A stretch of 29,280 bases of DNA from Candidatus Helarchaeota archaeon (lineage in GTDB: Archaea; Asgardarchaeota; Lokiarchaeia; Helarchaeales; HEL-GB-A). Below are positions 25,823-29,280 of this stretch, piece by piece (within the stretch, counting starts at the first letter, position 1; each line of letters begins with the position of its first letter). Both the position numbers and the translations under genes were made by a program. The notes below the pieces were generated by a model. It was not told the DNA's origin. It saw only the letters and a list, made by a program, of their open reading frames with translations, and did no database searches. The stretch is taken from assembly GCA_016840125.1 (NCBI GenBank), contig JAEOSY010000432.1:1-29280 (forward strand), in the 5' to 3' direction.

Positions 25823-25901
25823 ACCGAATGACTACTTTTTTATGATTCAAACACGCTAAAGACTTAGGGACATGATACCAGTAAATACTAGTTCATTCGG
25901 T
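25823..25901. repeat. Nine-bp inverted repeat flanking the tnpB 3' intergenic gap
   Basis: ACCGAATGA at 25823-25831 and its reverse complement TCATTCGGT at 25893-25901 face each other across 61 bases. One arm overlaps the start region of the membrane-hydrolase gene and the other the tnpB stop. It could be a transposon boundary feature or an operator. Confidence 0.4.
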
Positions 25902-26040
25902 ATAAAATTTTATACTTTCGGAGCTACTATCACCAGTCGACACGCCCCCCATCTGTCTACCGTCCGCCTGAGTGGCTTTCGGTAATGCGTGTGTCGGGGG
26001 ACTCAAGTTAGCAAGTTGCTTTAGTGACGTGAAATCTTGA
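25830..26040 (-). ncRNA. Candidate omega/reRNA region at the tnpB 3' end
   Basis: In IS200/IS605-type elements the guide RNA is made from the 3' end of tnpB and reads out into flanking DNA. Here the last 150 bases of the gene, on the minus strand, hold several foldable parts. These are CGACAC...GTGTCG (an eight-pair stem with a two-base bulge), TGAGT...ACTCA, and a perfect 16-base palindrome at 25900-25915. The exact ends are unknown, so the interval is approximate. Confidence 0.3.
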
Positions 26041-27707
26041 TCTTTCTTCGAGAATTTCACGGCAATGGGGACTAACTCTACTCCCTCTATCCCGTCCTTC
26101 GAGAATTTCGGGAAGGCATTGCGGAGGATATTAAAAGCACCATTCACATCCGCATTGATGATCCGTCCATCAGCCGTTTTAAAGAGCCCATGGGACACTT
26201 TCCCATTGCCTCCTGCCTTTTGCGAGCGATACACCCCCCGTTTGCCGATGTAGGTATCATGGTGTTCAATCGACTCATCATCAAGGAAAGAGCATTTGGA
26301 AGTATGACTTTCATCTACCAATTGCACTTCAATCCCTGCTAATTCCGCTTTATACTGGATCTTCTGGATCAGCCGGTAAAAGGGGACACCCACGAAATTT
26401 TGATTATTTCTTTTGCCCATGTTACAGTTTTGCTTCCATCGGGGGTTGTAACCTATGACAATCACCCCAATGTCGTGAAAACGGCAGTAGTCTATAATTA
26501 CTTGGGAAAGTTTATGAAAAATGTCTTCGATTTTATTGTTTCGTTTGCGCGTTAATCGGGCTAATCGCTTTGGTGTCCCCTCGATTCCTGAAGCACTATA
26601 CGCTTTTAGAAGAGAGGACCGCTGTTTATTGTAATAATGGTTGATGCTTTTTACCACCCCCCCACGTACGACTATGGGACGTAATCCGTGGACATTGTTC
26701 ACGATGCAGACGAGGTTCCTCAGCCCTAAATCGATCGCAGCAACACGGGTTGAGTTCATTCGCGGAACTGAAATATACTTCTTATAGATAATTTCAGCGA
26801 TGCAAAAGCCTTGCCGTGGAATAATCCGCACTTGGTATAACTCCCCATCAAGTCGCACCTGGTTGACCTTGATGGGGGGTATTTTAACCGCCTTCGGAAA
26901 ATGGAGATAGGTGTCCCCTGAACTCTTGTCGATCTTGATTTTAGCCTGTTGATTGGTGAAAAAGAGCACGTTATCCTCCTCCTTGCAGCCAGGGGGACGC
27001 GGGCGCCCTCGGAACTTGGCAGGGTCCTTCTTCCACGCCTTATGTGCCTTATAAAACCCATTCCATGCCGCATCTACCTGATGGATAATTCCCTGGCTGG
27101 TTTGGGCAGGTAATGCGCGATATTCCGGCGAGTTCTGGAGTTCTTTTTCAACAACCTTGTAGGGGAGCCACTTGCCTGCCTTCTGTACCTTTGGAACGTC
27201 CCATAACACAACCTGATGGAATCCTGCATGGACCACCCGATTGACTTTATTGTATAACTTCCGAGAGAGTTGAAAGAGCTGCGCGAAATTCGATGTATAA
27301 TTGATTTGAATCCGTTCGGTCAGCAATACTTCTTTGGCATTGTCTGGAGGTTTTGGAGAAGTTTCGTTTGTAAATTGGTAAATCTCTTTAAAATCAGCGC
27401 CGTTCTCCCAGAGAAGCTTCACGATCTCCTCTTTCCTACTACGACTCTGAGGAATTTTAATCCTTTTCGCTTTACAAAACTGCCGTAAATCCTTCACTCG
27501 GAATTGATGGTAAATCATGATGAAATAGACCTGGTCAGCTAGCCTTTTTCTATCCCAATTCCTCTCTATCTTATCATCTACAAGTGCTAATTGTTTATAC
27601 CTTGGCTGTCCTGATTTTGCGCATTTTTCTTCCGCGGTCATCATGTTGCTCATTTTGGTTTGTATCTTTCCTTGTTTTTTAACCTTGAAGACTACCATTT
27701 TTTCCAC
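25893..27707 (-). CDS. tnpB: SAP-domain TnpB (IS200/IS605 OrfB-type RNA-guided nuclease), rearranged RuvC site
   Basis: A 604-residue TnpB, longer than the usual 350-450. Residues about 65-101 read as a SAP-like helix-extended-helix DNA-binding motif (FRVKDLRQFC, then KEEIVKLLWENG). The WED/REC part follows, then RuvC: Asp326 in AAIDLGLRN and Asp520 in INADVNGAFNILR. The canonical RuvC-II Glu position reads VIVIGYNPRWKQ (Gly419); a Glu 47 residues later (Glu466 in VDESHTSK) could replace it. The CxxC...CxxC zinc ribbon is reduced to one Cys. No TnpA lies nearby. TnpB nucleases use an RNA from the transposon right end to cut DNA at the donor or target site. The GTG start lies about 26 bases after a TATA box, so the mRNA may be leaderless; ATG at 27698 is the alternative. 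Ordered RuvC motifs suggest an intact gene. Confidence 0.92.
   Translation of the reverse strand: MEKMVVFKVKKQGKIQTKMSNMMTAEEKCAKSGQPRYKQLALVDDKIERNWDRKRLADQVYFIMIYHQFRVKDLRQFCKAKRIKIPQSRSRKEEIVKLLWENGADFKEIYQFTNETSPKPPDNAKEVLLTERIQINYTSNFAQLFQLSRKLYNKVNRVVHAGFHQVVLWDVPKVQKAGKWLPYKVVEKELQNSPEYRALPAQTSQGIIHQVDAAWNGFYKAHKAWKKDPAKFRGRPRPPGCKEEDNVLFFTNQQAKIKIDKSSGDTYLHFPKAVKIPPIKVNQVRLDGELYQVRIIPRQGFCIAEIIYKKYISVPRMNSTRVAAIDLGLRNLVCIVNNVHGLRPIVVRGGVVKSINHYYNKQRSSLLKAYSASGIEGTPKRLARLTRKRNNKIEDIFHKLSQVIIDYCRFHDIGVIVIGYNPRWKQNCNMGKRNNQNFVGVPFYRLIQKIQYKAELAGIEVQLVDESHTSKCSFLDDESIEHHDTYIGKRGVYRSQKAGGNGKVSHGLFKTADGRIINADVNGAFNILRNAFPKFSKDGIEGVELVPIAVKFSKKDQDFTSLKQLANLSPPTHALPKATQADGRQMGGVSTGDSSSESIKFYTE
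25900..25915. repeat. Perfect 16-bp palindrome GTATAAAATTTTATAC near the tnpB stop
   Basis: This sequence equals its own reverse complement and lies inside the last codons of tnpB, five bases before the stop. IS200/IS605 ends carry short palindromes recognised by TnpA, so it may mark the right end; an AT-rich chance palindrome is possible. Confidence 0.6.
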
Positions 27708-27729
27708 TGGATCTTTGTTCCCAAAACCC

Positions 27730-27737
27730 TTTATAAA
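27730..27737 (-). promoter_or_regulatory. TATA box for tnpB
   Basis: TTTATAAA lies about 26 bases before the GTG at 27707. Since archaeal transcription starts about 25 bases after the TATA centre, the transcript would begin at or next to the start codon. Confidence 0.5.
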
Positions 27738-27768
27738 CTCCTCATATTTGATAAGAGTCCACCGACAA

Positions 27769-27784
27769 CCCGGGCTTTCCCGAG
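27769..27784 (-). repeat. Small GC-rich hairpin upstream of tnpB
   Basis: Minus-strand CTCGGG-AAAG-CCCGGG forms a six-pair stem (one G-T pair) with a four-base loop, standing out in AT-rich surroundings about 60 bases before the tnpB start. It is a candidate left-end hairpin of the element; no matching TnpA is present. Confidence 0.4.
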
Positions 27785-27934
27785 TCTCTTTCTTAATTTA
27801 GGAGAGGATTAAAGAAACTTTTCTAAAAAGATTCTTTAAAATAGGTTTATAAATCAAAATCTTTTAAGAATCGGAGAGAAATATACTATTCAATTTTTTT
27901 AAATTAATCTCTTTTTTCGAATTAACCAAATTTA

Positions 27935-27943
27935 TTTATAAAG
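27935..27943 (+). promoter_or_regulatory. Probable TATA box for the terminal helicase gene
   Basis: TTTATAAAG lies 64 bases before the TTG start, which would give a leader of about 35-40 bases. A similar element at 27845 is farther upstream. Confidence 0.35.
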
Positions 27944-27998
27944 AGGCATACTTATTTTTTTAGATAAGGTTAAATTCATTTTTTGATGATGAGCTAGA

Positions 27999-29280
27999 TT
28001 GGTCGAGGCGACATCCTCTGTCATAGTGGAACCAATTCTATCAGGACTGGCACCTCTTCCCAAGCGTGTGTATTTATCGCAGTTTTTTGAGCTACTAGAT
28101 CAGGATTTCCAGCGAGAAAGTCGAACTTTCACGAACCTTTATCCCAATCAAGAATTAGCTTTTCCAAAAGCCTTAAAAGGGGAGAATATAATAATCAGAG
28201 CGGATACGGGAAAAGGAAAGACCTATGTTGGTGATGCTTGTTTACACTCAGCTCTCATTAAAAAGTTGGTTGGGGTGTATTTAGTTCCTACGAAACGGTT
28301 AGTACGAGATAAGGCGGATCACTTATCCCAGTTCTTCAGCATCCGCACAAAAGAAGGGGAAGTGCAGGAACTCGCCCATGTGGTTACAATTTCTGGTGAA
28401 CGCAGACCTACCAAGGGGGAATTACTCAAATATCAGAAAAAATTGATCATCGTCGCAACTTACGAAGCCTTCCGGGCTTTTTGTTTTGAGGTGCAATGCC
28501 GAAAATATTTCAGTAAGAGGAAGATATTTGGCACTATAGTGGTAGACGAGGCTCATATGCTCGGAGATAAAACACGGGGTATGCGACTGCATACATTGTT
28601 ATTGAAGTTACGAGACGAACACGAGCCCCAGTTCTGCTTACTCAGTGCGACCTACTCTGAGGAGGATGTTGAGTGGTGGTGCGACCAGCTCGGGGCAGAA
28701 AAGATATATATGGAGCCCCAACGCCATTACCCCTACAAGGGAGTTATAATAGATGAAGATATAGAGGACCGGATAAGCAGAGTTTGCCAAGAAGCCAGGG
28801 ATTGTGTAGTTACCTCCGTTGAGGAAGTTTTCGAATCGCCTGAGAGTGAAAATGAAGAGTTTACGGATCAAACCGAGAAAGATGGAGCGCAATTCACGAA
28901 ATATACTTATGCCTCTAAAAGAGTACTCATCTTCTGCAGCACTCGGTGGCTTGCAAGAAAGGTAGTTCAAGCGTTATGGAAGGAAGACTGGTGTGGCGAA
29001 TACAATCCCGACAGTTGGTACGAATACAGTCCAGATGTTTGGTGTGAGCTAATCCATGCAGGAATAGCTCAGGAGGATCAAGATGACACCTTTGATAAAT
29101 TTCGGAACAGAAAAGGGCCGAAAATCCTGGTCTCATCACCTATACTAGAAGCGGGAATCAATGTACCGGGAATTGACCGGATCATTGTGGTAGATGCAGA
29201 AAATTATCCTGCATTTCGTCTGAATCAGATGTGCGGACGTCTTACCCGGACACGGAAAGTGAAGGGGAAGATTGTCTTCA
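27999..29280 (+). CDS. Superfamily II DEAD/DEAH helicase, N-terminal part (truncated by window end)
   Basis: An open frame of 427 codons runs from a TTG at 27999 to the window edge with no stop. An in-frame TGA at 27990 bounds it upstream and no ATG exists before motif I. Motif I is ADTGKGKT (Lys74), motif II is DEAH (183-186), motif III is SAT (216-218). The second RecA domain has RVLIFCSTRWLARKV, ILVSSPILEAGINVPG and RLNQMCGRLTRT as motif VI. An acidic insert of about 35 residues (around 275-310) and a Trp/Tyr-rich stretch (about 330-347) separate motifs III and V. It is a translocase or helicase of unclear family; the unusual 'RADTGKGKT' and 'GRLTR' motifs set it apart from the Ski2-like helicase at 6017. 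The missing C-terminus could decide its role. Confidence 0.85.
   Translation, partial: MVEATSSVIVEPILSGLAPLPKRVYLSQFFELLDQDFQRESRTFTNLYPNQELAFPKALKGENIIIRADTGKGKTYVGDACLHSALIKKLVGVYLVPTKRLVRDKADHLSQFFSIRTKEGEVQELAHVVTISGERRPTKGELLKYQKKLIIVATYEAFRAFCFEVQCRKYFSKRKIFGTIVVDEAHMLGDKTRGMRLHTLLLKLRDEHEPQFCLLSATYSEEDVEWWCDQLGAEKIYMEPQRHYPYKGVIIDEDIEDRISRVCQEARDCVVTSVEEVFESPESENEEFTDQTEKDGAQFTKYTYASKRVLIFCSTRWLARKVVQALWKEDWCGEYNPDSWYEYSPDVWCELIHAGIAQEDQDDTFDKFRNRKGPKILVSSPILEAGINVPGIDRIIVVDAENYPAFRLNQMCGRLTRTRKVKGKIVF

Larger units (their letters stand above)
27708..27998. other. AT-rich intergenic region between tnpB and the terminal helicase
   Basis: This is the longest gene-free stretch. It holds the divergent promoter elements for tnpB (minus) and the helicase (plus), a small GC hairpin, and an inverted repeat GATTCTT (27830-27836) / AAGAATC (27866-27872) surrounding a TATA-like GTTTATAAATC. 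A second TATA-like TTTATAAAG lies at 27935. I see no RNA gene or small ORF in it. Confidence 0.6.

Noticed and set aside
25893..27707. tnpB as a degraded pseudogene because of the missing RuvC-II glutamate.
   Set aside because: The frame is intact over 604 codons, the other RuvC residues are kept, and the replacement pattern with a later Glu is known in the family.
1..29280. tRNA, rRNA genes or CRISPR arrays.
   Set aside because: I looked through the intergenic gaps and found no cloverleaf-like sequence, rRNA-like conserved stretch or regularly spaced repeats.

Overview
The window looks like an AT-rich archaeal chromosome segment, most probably from an Asgard (Promethearchaeota) lineage. It has archaeal TATA-type promoters, poly-T terminators, GTG and TTG starts, a methanogen-type DUF5814/Ski2-like helicase and a dolichol/phytol-kinase-type membrane enzyme. 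It also has an unusually dense set of longin/roadblock-like proteins, the regulators of small GTPases that are expanded in Asgard archaea. The assignment is inferred from gene content only; no rRNA or tRNA gene was seen. No CRISPR array was seen.

Layout. 1-3343: the end of a nitroreductase-family gene (+), meeting tail to tail a minus-strand pair made of a small helical protein and a GH2 glycosidase. 3434-5450: two tandem paralogous membrane proteins, one with seven and one with five transmembrane segments, each ending in the same cytosolic longin-like domain. 5596-8635: a small beta-rich protein and a Ski2-like helicase. 8743-10349: a longin-domain protein and a GNAT acetyltransferase. 10336-14760: a compact minus-strand run of five genes encoding a FAD oxidoreductase (CrtI/RetSat-like), a corrinoid protein, a UroD/MtaA-fold methyltransferase, a longin protein and a roadblock protein. 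14942-18835: a 1297-residue surface protein with metalloprotease motif, VWA domain, CLCA-type beta domains, calcium repeats and a C-terminal anchor. 19060-22585: a reduced ADP-forming acyl-CoA-synthetase alpha homologue, a MSMEG_0568-type radical SAM protein and a dolichol-kinase-family protein. 22751-25292: a stand-alone gingipain-type propeptide followed by a full C25 peptidase, neither with a signal peptide. 25309-29280: a YdjM/DUF457-like membrane protein, a solitary SAP-TnpB gene with a rearranged RuvC site and candidate transposon-end structures, and the start of another SF2 helicase that runs off the window.

How parts may work together. The strongest candidate for an undescribed system is the 10336-14760 cluster, where corrinoid methyl-transfer components are directly followed by two GTPase-regulator-type proteins. 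The 7TM/5TM-longin pair suggests membrane sensing wired to the same small-GTPase regulatory world. The propeptide/C25 pair looks like a cytosolic clan-CD protease with a possible trans-acting inhibitor. These couplings are inferred from adjacency and domains, not shown.

No gene-free stretch exceeds about 300 bases. The longest, 27708-27998, holds promoter-like elements, a small hairpin and an inverted repeat.
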